The translations under genes and the position numbers were made by a program. Under the pieces are notes generated by a model that worked only from the letters and a program-made list of their open reading frames with translations, did not search any database and was not told where the DNA came from. Source: Bradyrhizobium diazoefficiens USDA 110 (GTDB lineage: Bacteria > Pseudomonadota > Alphaproteobacteria > Rhizobiales > Xanthobacteraceae). From it: 64,000 bases of DNA. This document shows, piece by piece, positions 48,562 to 56,813 of this stretch (its first letter is position 1; the number at the start of each line of letters is the position of its first letter). The stretch spans positions 7,240,001 to 7,304,000 of the forward strand of contig NC_004463.1 in the NCBI RefSeq assembly GCF_000011365.1. The letters run 5' to 3'.

Positions 48562-48988
48562 CGTCAGTCGGCCGGACGGCCGCTCCGGCAACGGTCGAAA
48601 GGCCGCCGGGGAGGAAAGTCCGGGCTCCCTTGACATACGGTGCCGGATAACGTCCGGCGGGGGCAACCCCAGGGAAAGTGCCACAGAGAACGAACCGCCC
48701 TGCTTCGCCTTCGGGCTTCGCTGGGTAAGGGTGAAAAGGTGCGGTAAGAGCGCACCGCGGCTGCGGCAACGGAGCCGGCATGGTAAACCCCACCGGGAGC
48801 AAAACCGAATAGGGACGGCGTAGCGGGCTGTTCGCGCAAGCGATAACGCCGCGGGGCGATGTCAGGCCCGCCGTCCGGGTAGGTTGCTCGAGGCCATGTG
48901 CAAACATGGCCCCAGAGGAATGGCCGTCACGTATCGTGCGCGCAAGCGAACGGTGCCCTACAGAACCCGGCTTACAGGCCGGCTGATG
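48562..48988 (+). ncRNA. rnpB: RNase P RNA, bacterial class A
   Basis: Conserved elements occur in the right order: GAGGAAAGTCCGGGCT (48611-48626), CCACAGAGAACG (from 48681), GGGTGAAAAGGTGCGGTAAGAG (read in two parts near 48727), GGTAAACCCCACCGGGAGCAA (in parts from 48782), CCAGAGGAATGG (from 48912) and ACAGAACCCGGCTTA (near 48960). Helix P1 closes the ends: CAGTCGGCC (48565-48573) pairs with GGCCGGCTG (48977-48985). The RNA is the catalytic part of RNase P, which trims the 5' ends of tRNAs. End points are good to a few bases. Confidence 0.96.
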
Positions 48989-48998
48989 TCTTGCGACG

Positions 48999-49027
48999 GG
49001 GGGTTCGGCGCCAACGCGCCGAACCCC
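48999..49027 (+). terminator. Terminator-like hairpin after rnpB
   Basis: GGGGTTCGGCG (49000-49010) pairs with CGCCGAACCCC (49017-49027) around a short loop containing CCAACG. It lies about 10 bases after the RNase P RNA and is followed by only a weak T tract (TCACCAATTC). Confidence 0.55.
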
Positions 49028-49044
49028 TCACCAATTCAGCCCCC

Positions 49045-49145
49045 GTCATTCCGGGGCGTGCGCAGCACGAGCCCGGAATCTATCGAGCCGCAGAGTTGGT
49101 GGAGGAATGGATTCCGGGTTCTCGCTGCGCACGCCCCGGAATGAC
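49045..49145. repeat. Dispersed palindromic repeat (GTCATTCCGG family)
   Basis: It starts GTCATTCCGGGGCGTGCGCAG and ends CTGCGCACGCCCCGGAATGAC, with inner CCCGGAATC and GATTCCGGG arms and AGAGTTGGTGGA in the loop. The copy at 4786 has the same loop, so these two are close sisters. It separates rnpB from a convergent hydrolase gene. Confidence 0.87.
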
Positions 49146-49154
49146 GGCTGTGGG

Positions 49155-49880
49155 TCAGGCGGCGATCTCGTTCAACACCGCCATCAACGCCGCCGGCGCC
49201 GTCACGTTCGGCGCATGACTCGCGTCGAGCTCGAAATAGCGCCAGCCATCCTCGTTCTTCGTGTGCTTCGCGAACTGCCCGAACACGTCGCCCGGCGGAA
49301 TGCGCGTGCAATAGATGTAGCTGCGCGGCATGGGCGGATCGCCATGCTCCAGCTTCAACTTCGTCTCGAAGCATTTGATCGGCATGTTGATGCGGCGCGC
49401 GTTGAGCCAGTCGAGATCGGCCTGCGGCGTATCCGGCGGCGGCGGGTTTGGCGGGATGCGGTAGCCATCGCCGGCGGCCGCCGCCTTGCGCATCGGCTCG
49501 CGCCCGCTCTCGTTGAGATCGAACAGCGACTGGCCGTCGCGCGGCACGAAGGCATCGAGATAGATCAGTTGCGTCACGCGCTCGCGTGCGCGGTCAGCAA
49601 CGCCGGTCGCGACCATGCCGCCATAGCTGTGGCCGAGCAGCACGAGATCGCTGAGGTCCTCGAATTTGATGACGTTGAGGATGTCCTGGATGTGCGTCTC
49701 GAGGTCAATCGAAGGATTGGCCAGATGCGAACGCTCGCCGAGCCCGGTGTAGGTCGGCGCGACCAGGCGGTGGCCCGCCTGCGCCATCAGCGGATGCATC
49801 TTCTTCCAGGCCCATCCGCCGGACCACGCGCCGTGACAGAGCAGGAAGGTCTTCGCGCGTGCGGCCATCGGCGTTTCCAT
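49155..49880 (-). CDS. Alpha/beta hydrolase, salicylate esterase / hydroxynitrile lyase-like
   Basis: The 241-residue protein has a serine nucleophile elbow GHSYGG (83-88, Ser85), the oxyanion segment LLCHGAWSGGWAW (14-26), and the histidine in ELDASHAPNV near residue 226. The layout resembles plant methylsalicylate esterases and bacterial homologues. No signal peptide is seen. The substrate is unknown. A start four codons later (MAARAKTF) is also possible. The gene precedes the DUF983 gene on the same strand only at a distance and has its own upstream region of 58 bases. Confidence 0.83.
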   Translation of the reverse strand: METPMAARAKTFLLCHGAWSGGWAWKKMHPLMAQAGHRLVAPTYTGLGERSHLANPSIDLETHIQDILNVIKFEDLSDLVLLGHSYGGMVATGVADRARERVTQLIYLDAFVPRDGQSLFDLNESGREPMRKAAAAGDGYRIPPNPPPPDTPQADLDWLNARRINMPIKCFETKLKLEHGDPPMPRSYIYCTRIPPGDVFGQFAKHTKNEDGWRYFELDASHAPNVTAPAALMAVLNEIAA

Positions 49881-49938
49881 CGTTCTTGTTTGTACGATGG
49901 AGTGTAGCGGCCGCGCGCGCGATGTAAACGCTACCCGC

Positions 49939-50367
49939 TCAGACCGCGCGCGTATTCACTTTTGCGAGGACGAGCGCACCGGCTTCGCGCCGCAACTTGC
50001 CAGCCTCAAAGCCATGCATGCCGATCTGCCATTGCAGGCCGACGATGGCGCCTTTGGTCGGTTGCAGCAACGCAAGCGAAGCGAACAGCGTCACCGGCAG
50101 CCACACGGCCAATTGCAACCAGACCGGCGGGGCATAGGCGGTCTCGACCGCGAGGATCGCCGGGACCACGAGATGGCCGACCACGACCATGACGAGATAG
50201 GCCGGAAAGTCATCGGCGCGCTGATGGAACAGCTCTTCGCCGCAATGATCGCAGCTGTCTGCCACTTTCAGGAAGCGTCCGAACATGTGTCCTTCGCCGC
50301 AGTTCGGGCACTTGCCGCGAAAACCGCGCCACATCGCCTTTGCCAGGGAAACCGAACCGGTCGTCAT
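49939..50367 (-). CDS. DUF983 membrane protein with zinc ribbon
   Basis: The 142-residue protein is started at MTTGSVSL because AAGAGG lies seven bases upstream; longer readings run into the operator-like region. Residues about 18-45 form a zinc ribbon (CPNCGEGHMF and CDHCGEE), followed by two membrane segments (YLVMVVVGHLVVPAILAV and WLQLAVWLPVTLFASLALL). This is the DUF983 family, whose function is not known. It is divergent from a MocR-type regulator with repeated sites between them, so it is a candidate target of that regulator. Confidence 0.85.
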   Translation of the reverse strand: MTTGSVSLAKAMWRGFRGKCPNCGEGHMFGRFLKVADSCDHCGEELFHQRADDFPAYLVMVVVGHLVVPAILAVETAYAPPVWLQLAVWLPVTLFASLALLQPTKGAIVGLQWQIGMHGFEAGKLRREAGALVLAKVNTRAV

Positions 50368-50391
50368 GACGACACCTCTTCCGTTCTGATG

Positions 50392-50452
50392 ATCCATACA
50401 ATAATATCCTGCATCCATACATTCAAAGGATATGGGCCTAAATTGCATGGAT
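50392..50452. promoter_or_regulatory. Direct repeats between DUF983 gene and MocR regulator
   Basis: ATCCATACA occurs at 50392-50400 and again at 50413-50421, exactly 21 bases apart (two helical turns) in the same orientation. An inverted ATGGAT half-site follows at 50447-50452, over the regulator's start codon. MocR regulators such as GabR and PdxR bind spaced direct repeats, so this is a likely operator. Confidence 0.6.
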
Positions 50453-51817
50453 TGGACCCCTACAATCTCGGAGCTGAGCGGGCCGCGCTACCAGCGCATC
50501 GTCGAGGCCATGGAGGCCGACATCGCAGCCGGCCGGCTGGTGCGCGGCCAGCAGCTGCCGACGCAGCGCGCGCTGGCCAAGGCGCTCGACATCGACCTCA
50601 CCACGGTGACGCGCGCCTACACCGAGGCGCGGCGCCGCGGCATCCTGGAGGCCCGGGTCGGCCAGGGCTCGTTCGTATCGGAGACCAGCGCGCGCCGCGC
50701 GGTCGATCTGCCGCATCCCGTCGCGATCGACCTCTCGATGAACGTGCCGCCGCATCCGCTCGAGGCACAGCTCGACGAGCGCATCGTCGCAGGGCTGGAA
50801 GCTCTCCGCGCCCAATCGGGCCTGACCGCGTTCCTGAACTACCAGCCACCCGGCGGCAGCGTGCATGAGCGCGAGGTCGCAGCGCGCTGGATGCGCGCAC
50901 GCGTCCCGCACGCGCATGCCGACAGGCTCGTGATCTTTCCCGGCACGCAGACCATCCTGTTCAATCTGCTCGCCCATCTCGCGCGGCCCGGTGACATCGT
51001 GCTCACGGAAGCGCTCACCTTCCCCGGCATCAAGGCCGCCGCGGCGCGGCTCGGCATCAAGCTCGTCGGCGTCGCCATGGATGACGGCGGCATCCAGCCC
51101 GATGCGCTTGCAAAGGCCTGCCGCACGCACAAGCCGAAGGCCGTCTATCTCATCCCGACGCTGCACAATCCGACCACCGCGACGCTTCTTCCCGAGCGGC
51201 GCAGCGCCATCGCCAGGATCATCCGCGATGCCGATACGATCCTGATCGAGGACGATGCCTACGGGCTGCTCGATCGCTCGGCTTCACCGATCGCGAACCT
51301 CATTCCGGAGCGGACGTATCTCGCAACCACGCTGTCAAAATGCATCGCGCCGGCGCTGCGAGTTGCTTACCTCGTGACGCCCGACAACGCCGCGCAGCAG
51401 GAGATGCGTTCTTATTTGCAGGCCACCGTGCAGATGCCGGCGCCGCTGATGGTCGCGCTAGTGACGCATTGGCTCGAAACCGGCATCGCCGATCGCATCA
51501 TCACCGCCATTCGCAGCGAGGCGGTGGGCCGCCAGCAACTCGCGCAGCGCGCACTGAAAGGCCTTCAGTTTCTGGCCAAGCCCGCGGCCCATCATCTGTG
51601 GCTGCGGCTGCCGGAGGGCCGCCCCGATGTCGCGGCGCATCTGCTACGGAATGGACTCGCGGTCGTGGCCGGCGATGCCTTCACCGTCGACGGGACACCG
51701 CCGCGTGCGGCACGCATCTCGCTGGGCGCAGCGCGCAACAGGGCGGAATTGACTGAGGCGTTGCGCATCCTGGTCGGCGCGCTACACAAGCCCGCCGACA
51801 CCAGGCAAATCGTCTAG
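50447..51817 (+). CDS. MocR-type GntR regulator with aminotransferase-like domain
   Basis: The 456-residue protein is started at MDWTPTISELSG, the usual N-terminus; an ATG at 50432 adds five codons. A GntR winged helix (about 8-78, LPTQRALAKALDIDLTTVTRAY) is joined to a fold-type I aminotransferase-like domain. That domain has the substrate region NYQPPGG, HNPTTAT, the PLP-lysine region TLSKCIAPALRVAYL and a C-terminal arginine region. Such proteins bind PLP and a ligand to control a neighbouring gene. It is divergent from the DUF983 gene. The effector is not known. Confidence 0.9.
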   Translation: MDWTPTISELSGPRYQRIVEAMEADIAAGRLVRGQQLPTQRALAKALDIDLTTVTRAYTEARRRGILEARVGQGSFVSETSARRAVDLPHPVAIDLSMNVPPHPLEAQLDERIVAGLEALRAQSGLTAFLNYQPPGGSVHEREVAARWMRARVPHAHADRLVIFPGTQTILFNLLAHLARPGDIVLTEALTFPGIKAAAARLGIKLVGVAMDDGGIQPDALAKACRTHKPKAVYLIPTLHNPTTATLLPERRSAIARIIRDADTILIEDDAYGLLDRSASPIANLIPERTYLATTLSKCIAPALRVAYLVTPDNAAQQEMRSYLQATVQMPAPLMVALVTHWLETGIADRIITAIRSEAVGRQQLAQRALKGLQFLAKPAAHHLWLRLPEGRPDVAAHLLRNGLAVVAGDAFTVDGTPPRAARISLGAARNRAELTEALRILVGALHKPADTRQIV

Positions 51818-51824
51818 CAGAAAC

Positions 51825-52091
51825 CTATTGATGCTGGCGGCGATGGCGCGGGCGGACGACCGGCGTCATGCCCGACGGATAGGCCGCATAGGCCTCGCTC
51901 GGTGCCACCGTCTCGCCACGGGCCGCGCGCGCCGCGGGCGTGAGCTGGCCGCCATTGAGCACGTCGCGGTCGGGATGGGCGGCCTGATAGGCCGCGGGCT
52001 CCGAAAACTGCGCCTGTGCCAATGTGGGCATCAACGCCGCCGTCGACAGCAGCGCGGCCGCAACGGCAATGTTGGTGCGGGTCATGGTCAT
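51825..52091 (-). CDS. Small exported protein of unknown function
   Basis: The 88-residue protein has a signal peptide (about 1-27, ending AQA) and a short mature part, FSEPAAYQAAHPDRDVLNGG then TPAARAARGETVAP, ending in a basic RPRHRRQHQ tail. It recalls small DUF4148-like exported proteins, but the match is not firm. Two ATGs two codons apart are possible starts; GGTGGAG lies just upstream. It is convergent with the MocR gene, with seven bases between their stops. Confidence 0.65.
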   Translation of the reverse strand: MTMTRTNIAVAAALLSTAALMPTLAQAQFSEPAAYQAAHPDRDVLNGGQLTPAARAARGETVAPSEAYAAYPSGMTPVVRPRHRRQHQ

Positions 52092-52313
52092 TCTCCACCT
52101 TCTTATTCTGGGCTGTCCGATCGGAGCGCACGATGGCGTCGGGCGGGCCTTTAGATTGAAGTACGACCATCATGTAGGCATGTCTTTCGCGAAAGCCCGA
52201 CGCCGCAGATCACGCCTGCGTGCAGCATGGATTGACCTGCACGGCCGCAGCCGTGCTATGCGGGCGGTGGCGATCAACAGTTCGGGATCGCCGGTGGCGA
52301 CAAGGACAATCCG

Positions 52314-53057
52314 TTGGAAACCTACGGTTACGCGCTACTGCCGCTCGGCGCATTGGCCGGCGGCTTCGTCTCGGGCCTGGCCGGGTTCGGCACGGCGCTG
52401 ATGGCGCTCGGCATCTGGCTCTACGTGCTGCCGCCCTCGCTCGCGGTGCCCCTGGTGCTGATCTGCTCGGTGATCGCCCAGACCTCGACGCTGCCGTCGA
52501 TGTGGAAGAGTTTTGACCTCTCGCTGGTCTGGCCGTTCCTGATCGGCGGGCTGATCGGGGTGCCGCTGGGGACCATGATGGTCGCCTCCGCCGATCCCAA
52601 GGTGTTCAAGCTGAGCATCGGCGTGCTGCTGCTGATCTTCTCGAGCGCGCTCTATCTGAACAAGAGGCCCCTCGCCATCACGTTCGGCGGCCGCATCGCC
52701 GACGGCGCGATCGGTTTTGCCGGCGGCATTCTGGGCGGCCTTGCCGGATTGTCGGGGCCGCTGCCGATCCTGTGGGCCAACATCCGCGGCTGGAACAAGC
52801 ACGAGCGGCGCGGCATCTTCCAGCTCTTCAATTTCACCGTGCTCGCCACCGCGCTGGTGTTGCAGACGGCATCTGGCCTCGTCGCCTTCAAGGTGGTCTG
52901 GCTCGCGCTGGTCGCGTTTCCCGGCACGTTGATCGGCGCATGGGCCGGCGCACGCGTCTATCACGCGCTGAGCGACAAGCACTTTGGCGATGTCGTGCTC
53001 GGTCTGCTGTTCCTGTCGGGGCTCGGCCTCGTCTGGAACAGCCTTGGTGCGCATTAG
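52314..53057 (+). CDS. TauE/SafE family membrane transporter, TTG start
   Basis: The 247-residue protein has about eight membrane segments in two related halves. LPLGALAGGFVSGLAGFGTALMALG (in parts) opens the first half and GFAGGILGGLAGLSGPLP the second, as in TauE/SafE anion exporters. The only suitable start is TTG at 52314, supported by AAGGA seven bases upstream; no in-frame ATG occurs until inside the first helix. It would move sulfite, sulfonates or similar anions. No sulfur genes are adjacent, so the substrate is open. Confidence 0.85.
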   Translation: METYGYALLPLGALAGGFVSGLAGFGTALMALGIWLYVLPPSLAVPLVLICSVIAQTSTLPSMWKSFDLSLVWPFLIGGLIGVPLGTMMVASADPKVFKLSIGVLLLIFSSALYLNKRPLAITFGGRIADGAIGFAGGILGGLAGLSGPLPILWANIRGWNKHERRGIFQLFNFTVLATALVLQTASGLVAFKVVWLALVAFPGTLIGAWAGARVYHALSDKHFGDVVLGLLFLSGLGLVWNSLGAH

Positions 53058-53089
53058 CCTTCCTTGCGTCGGCAGGTCACAAGCTGTCG

Positions 53090-54496
53090 CTACGCAGGGA
53101 CGCGCGCAGGAGGCGTGACGGGCTCGGGCTCGACCTGCTTCGAAGCCTCGTCCTGCCGGAGCGGCGCCAGGCGTTTGTCGAACTCGCGGCGCAGCAGCCA
53201 CAGGCTTAAGCCCGCCTGGAGCGTGGTCGCCGCGATCGACAGGTACCAGACGTACTCCATGCGGAAGCCCGGACGCGTCGAGAGCCAGATCGCCGGCAGC
53301 GAATAGGTGAACACGCGCGTCGCCGAACTCAGCAGTACCGGCTTGGTGTTGCCGAGGCCCTGGAACATGCTCGAGCAGGTGAAGATCAGGCCCTGCGCCA
53401 CCATGTTGAGCGAGATGATCCGCAGGAACAGATAGGCGATCGCCATCGTCTCCCGGTCGTTCGAGAACCCGGCGAGCAGCAGCTCCGGCTTCGTTTGCGC
53501 CAGGATCATGAAGCCGATCATCACGGCGGAGGTGATCAACGCCGACTTGACGAAGGTCTCCCGCACGCGCGCCCCGTTGGCAGCGCCGACGTTCTGGCCG
53601 GCGATCGGCCCCGCGGCCAGCGCAACGGCAAGCGCCGGCATCTGGATCAGGGCCAGCACGCGCTGGCCGATGCCGAATCCCGCCTGCGCCGCGGCGCCGA
53701 AATCGCCCAGCACGTAGTAAACCACCGCCATGAAGATGAACATCATCGCGAACTCGCCGCCGGCCGGCAGGCCGACATTGAGGATGCGCTTCAAGTGATG
53801 CGGCTGCGGACGCCACTGCACCGGGTCGAAGGCGACATAGCGCTCGGCCTTGCGGAAATGCGCCAGCAGAATCACGACGCCGATGGCCACCGCGATCGAG
53901 CTCGCCAAGCCTGCTCCAGCGACACCAAGCGCATGGCCGGTGCCCCAGCCCGAGATCAGCACCGGCGCCAGTGCGATGTTGATGGCGACTGCGAGCACCC
54001 GCACCAGCATTGCGGGGCGCACGATGCCGGTCGCCCGCAGCGCCGATGCCAGCACTTGCATCGCGAATTCCAGAGCGAGCGCCGGCATGAACCACAACAG
54101 ATAGGTGGTCCCCGCCTCGATCGTGGCTTGGTCCGCGGCGATCGCACGCATGTAGGGGCGCGACAGCGCCGCGCCCATGACCAGGGTCAGCACGCCGAAC
54201 AGCAGCGACAGCGCGATCGCCTGGTTGAAGATCAGATTGGCATCCGGCCGATCCTTGCGGCCCACGGCATGCGCGATCAGCGCCACCGTGCCGACGCCGA
54301 GCACCTGCATCAGCGCGTTGATGAGAAAGCCGGCATTGCCGGCCGCGGCGACGCCCGCAACGGCGGCATCGCCCAGTCCCGACACGAAGTACAAATCGAC
54401 CAGCTGGCAGATCATGATCGTGACCATGCCGACCATGATCGGAGGCGCCATGGCCAGGATGTGTCTCACGATGGAGCCGTTCGTCAGGTCTTTCAT
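53090..54496 (-). CDS. MATE family efflux transporter
   Basis: The 468-residue protein is started at MKDLTNGSIVRH because AAGGA lies nine bases upstream; MRQGWNEM seven codons earlier is less likely. Twelve membrane segments are visible in two halves, with APPIMVGMVTIMICQLVDLYFVSGLG-type helix 1-2 (in parts) and NVGAANGARVRETFVKSA at the start of the second half, both MATE hallmarks. It would export cationic drugs with Na+ or H+. The C-terminus is a charged tail. It lies 70 bases after the ABC exporter gene on the same strand. Confidence 0.9.
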   Translation of the reverse strand: MKDLTNGSIVRHILAMAPPIMVGMVTIMICQLVDLYFVSGLGDAAVAGVAAAGNAGFLINALMQVLGVGTVALIAHAVGRKDRPDANLIFNQAIALSLLFGVLTLVMGAALSRPYMRAIAADQATIEAGTTYLLWFMPALALEFAMQVLASALRATGIVRPAMLVRVLAVAINIALAPVLISGWGTGHALGVAGAGLASSIAVAIGVVILLAHFRKAERYVAFDPVQWRPQPHHLKRILNVGLPAGGEFAMMFIFMAVVYYVLGDFGAAAQAGFGIGQRVLALIQMPALAVALAAGPIAGQNVGAANGARVRETFVKSALITSAVMIGFMILAQTKPELLLAGFSNDRETMAIAYLFLRIISLNMVAQGLIFTCSSMFQGLGNTKPVLLSSATRVFTYSLPAIWLSTRPGFRMEYVWYLSIAATTLQAGLSLWLLRREFDKRLAPLRQDEASKQVEPEPVTPPARVPA

Positions 54497-54566
54497 CTCA
54501 TTCCATCCTTGGCGCATTCCGTGGGCGGCGTGACGGCGGGACTTTCGTCCCGCCGCCGCGCGCCTC

Positions 54567-56366
54567 TCATTCCGCTGCTGCGAGGTGCCCGAGGTCCACC
54601 ACCTGGCGCTCGAACAGGCCGCGATAGATGCCGCCGGGCTTGCCTGCGAGCACGGCGTGGGTGCCCTGCTCGACGATCTCGCCGCGGTCGAACACCAGGA
54701 TCCGATCGAGGCTGCGCACCGTCGACAGCCGGTGCGCGATCACGATCGAGGTGCGCCCCTTCATCAGACGCTCCATCGCCTGCTGGATCAGCGCTTCGGA
54801 TTCCGAATCGAGGCTCGAGGTCGCCTCGTCCAGGATCAGCACCGGCGCATCCGCCAGGAAGGCGCGCGCCAGCGCCACGCGCTGCCGCTCGCCGCCCGAC
54901 AGCTTCACGCCGCGCTCGCCGACGAGCGTGCCGTAGCCCTTGGGCAGGCGCAGGATGAAGTCGTGCGCATTGGCCAGCCGCGCCGCCTGCTCGATCGCCT
55001 CCAGGCTGGCGCCGGGCCGGCCATAGGCGATGTTCTCGGCGAGCGTGCGGTGGAACAGGATCGGCTCCTGCTGCACGATCGCGATCTGGCTGCGCAGCGA
55101 TTGCTGCGTGGCCTTTGCGATATCCTGGCCGTCGATCAGCACACGGCCATCGCTGACGTCGTAGAGCCGCTGCACCAGCTTGACGAAGGTGGTCTTGCCG
55201 GAGCCGGAGCGGCCGACCAGGCCGACCCGTTCGCCGGCGCGGATCGTGACCGACAGGCCGTCGTACAGCGGCGCGCGGTGGCCGCCATAGTGGAACGTGA
55301 CGTCGTCGAACGCGATCTCTCCGCTCTCGATCGCGATCGGCCGCGCGTCCGGCGCATCGACAATCCCGATCGGCTCGTCATGGATCGCCACCAGTTCGTC
55401 CATGTCGTTGACCGAGCGCTGCAGGTTGTTGATGTGCATGCCGACGTCGCGCAGATATGCGTGGATGACGTAGTAGCTCGTCAGCACATAGGTGACGTCG
55501 CCGGGCGAGGCATGCCCGCTCATCCACAGCAGCACCGAGCCGCCGATCACGGACGCACGCAAGGCCAGCAGCAGCGAGAGCTGCGCCATGGCCGTGTAGT
55601 TGTAGCGAAACCAGGTCCGCCGCACCCGAACGCGCCAGCGGTTGATGACGCGGGCGAGCCGCGTATCCTCGCGCAGCTCGGCGCCGAAGGATTTCACCAC
55701 GGCGTTGCAGGTCAGCGCGTCCGCCAGCGTGCCGCCGACCTTGGTGTCCCAGGCGTTGGAGATTCGCGCGGCCGGCGCGATGTAGCGCGTCGAGAACAGC
55801 ACGGTGATGGCGACGTAGAAGAGCGCTCCCACCGCGATCACCGCGCCGAGCGAGGCCCAGTGCAGGCCGATCAGGACCATGGAGCCGATCAACACCAGCA
55901 GAGACGGCGCCAACGCCATCAGGATGGTGTCGTTGAGCAGGTCGAGCGCCCACATGCCGCGGGTGATCTTGCGCACCGTGGAGCCGGCAAAGGAGTTGGC
56001 GTGCCAGTCGGTCGAGAAGCGCTGCACGCGCGTGAAGGCGCCCTGGGCGACATCCGACATGATCTTGAGCGTGAACGGGACGATCGCCTGGAGACCGATC
56101 AACCTCAGCACCACGGAGGCCGCACCGAGCGCCACGATGGCGCCGAACGCAACCAGCGCCCCGTGGCGCGCGTCAGGATCGGACGAACCGCGTGTCAGCG
56201 CATCGACCAGATGTCCGGAGAAGACCGGCATGAACAGGTCGGCGACGGTCGCGCCCAGCAGGCCACCGGCCACGATCAGGCCGCGACCGGGCTGGTTCAG
56301 CCAGTGCCGGAACACGAAGGGCAACACCACGCGTATCGCCGCGGGCCTTTTTGAGAGAGAGGTCAT
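54567..56366 (-). CDS. ABC exporter, fused permease and ATPase
   Basis: The 599-residue half-transporter is started at MTSLSKRPAAIR. Six membrane segments occupy about 20-330, and the C-terminal ATPase has Walker A VGRSGSGKTTFVK, Q-loop VQQEPILFHRT, signature VKLSGGERQRVALARAF, Walker B VLILDEATSSLDSES and IVIAHRLSTV. It is a homodimeric type IV exporter; substrate could be lipid, peptide or drug. The 447-base upstream region is long and holds a repeat. It may be cotranscribed with the MATE gene. Confidence 0.9.
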   Translation of the reverse strand: MTSLSKRPAAIRVVLPFVFRHWLNQPGRGLIVAGGLLGATVADLFMPVFSGHLVDALTRGSSDPDARHGALVAFGAIVALGAASVVLRLIGLQAIVPFTLKIMSDVAQGAFTRVQRFSTDWHANSFAGSTVRKITRGMWALDLLNDTILMALAPSLLVLIGSMVLIGLHWASLGAVIAVGALFYVAITVLFSTRYIAPAARISNAWDTKVGGTLADALTCNAVVKSFGAELREDTRLARVINRWRVRVRRTWFRYNYTAMAQLSLLLALRASVIGGSVLLWMSGHASPGDVTYVLTSYYVIHAYLRDVGMHINNLQRSVNDMDELVAIHDEPIGIVDAPDARPIAIESGEIAFDDVTFHYGGHRAPLYDGLSVTIRAGERVGLVGRSGSGKTTFVKLVQRLYDVSDGRVLIDGQDIAKATQQSLRSQIAIVQQEPILFHRTLAENIAYGRPGASLEAIEQAARLANAHDFILRLPKGYGTLVGERGVKLSGGERQRVALARAFLADAPVLILDEATSSLDSESEALIQQAMERLMKGRTSIVIAHRLSTVRSLDRILVFDRGEIVEQGTHAVLAGKPGGIYRGLFERQVVDLGHLAAAE

Positions 56367-56813
56367 GACATCATCCAGCCGCTTTTGGCGCGGGCCGGCT
56401 CCATCAACGGACGCAAGTCGGCCACGAAGGGCAGACGGCGTCACTCACAGGTGATTTTGACTTGGGGAAGTGGGGCGATCGGGACTCGTGACCCGATCGA
56501 ATCTGGCGGAAGAGGCCTCTAACAGGCCGCCGACATACCGAACCAGAACAACGAACGCGGGCGAACGATCTGCGAATGCGACGAAATCATGCAAATCCCT
56601 CCCGGTTCGATTGAATGAGGTGCGCTTTATAGATGTGCCGTTCGCGGTTTGCAACGGGGCCCGCGCGAGATCACGAACGAGTGTTGCAATTTGGTTCGCG
56701 GCCGCCGTCGATCTCATCTTCCACTGTCATGCCCCGCGAAGGCGGGGCATCCAGTACGCCGCAGCCTCTCGGCTCAACCACTACCGTCCCGGGCGACGAC
56801 AGCGTGCGTGGCG
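56367..56813. other. Long intergenic region upstream of ABC exporter
   Basis: These 447 bases lie between the emrB-like stop and the ABC exporter start, both on the minus strand. The repeat at 56726-56803 occupies the right end. The rest (56370-56720) is less G+C-rich than genes and has no convincing frame; a 90-codon minus-strand frame here lacks family features. The ABC exporter promoter should be in it. Confidence 0.45.
56726..56803. repeat. Dispersed palindromic repeat (GTCATGCCCCGC family)
   Basis: GTCATGCCCCGCGAAGGCGGGGC forms a hairpin (arms GCCCCGC/GCGGGGC), followed by ATCCAGTACGCCGCAGCC and a right end with GGGCGACGACAGC. It is a shortened relative of the copies at 17088 and 36487 and lies just after the emrB-like stop. 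Confidence 0.72.

Noticed and set aside
48539..48907. Short frames on both strands over 48.5-48.9 kb
   Set aside because: They lie within the RNase P RNA, whose conserved elements and closing helix are present.
56445..56717. 90-codon minus-strand frame upstream of the ABC exporter
   Set aside because: There is no ribosome site, no domain, and codon third positions look non-coding.
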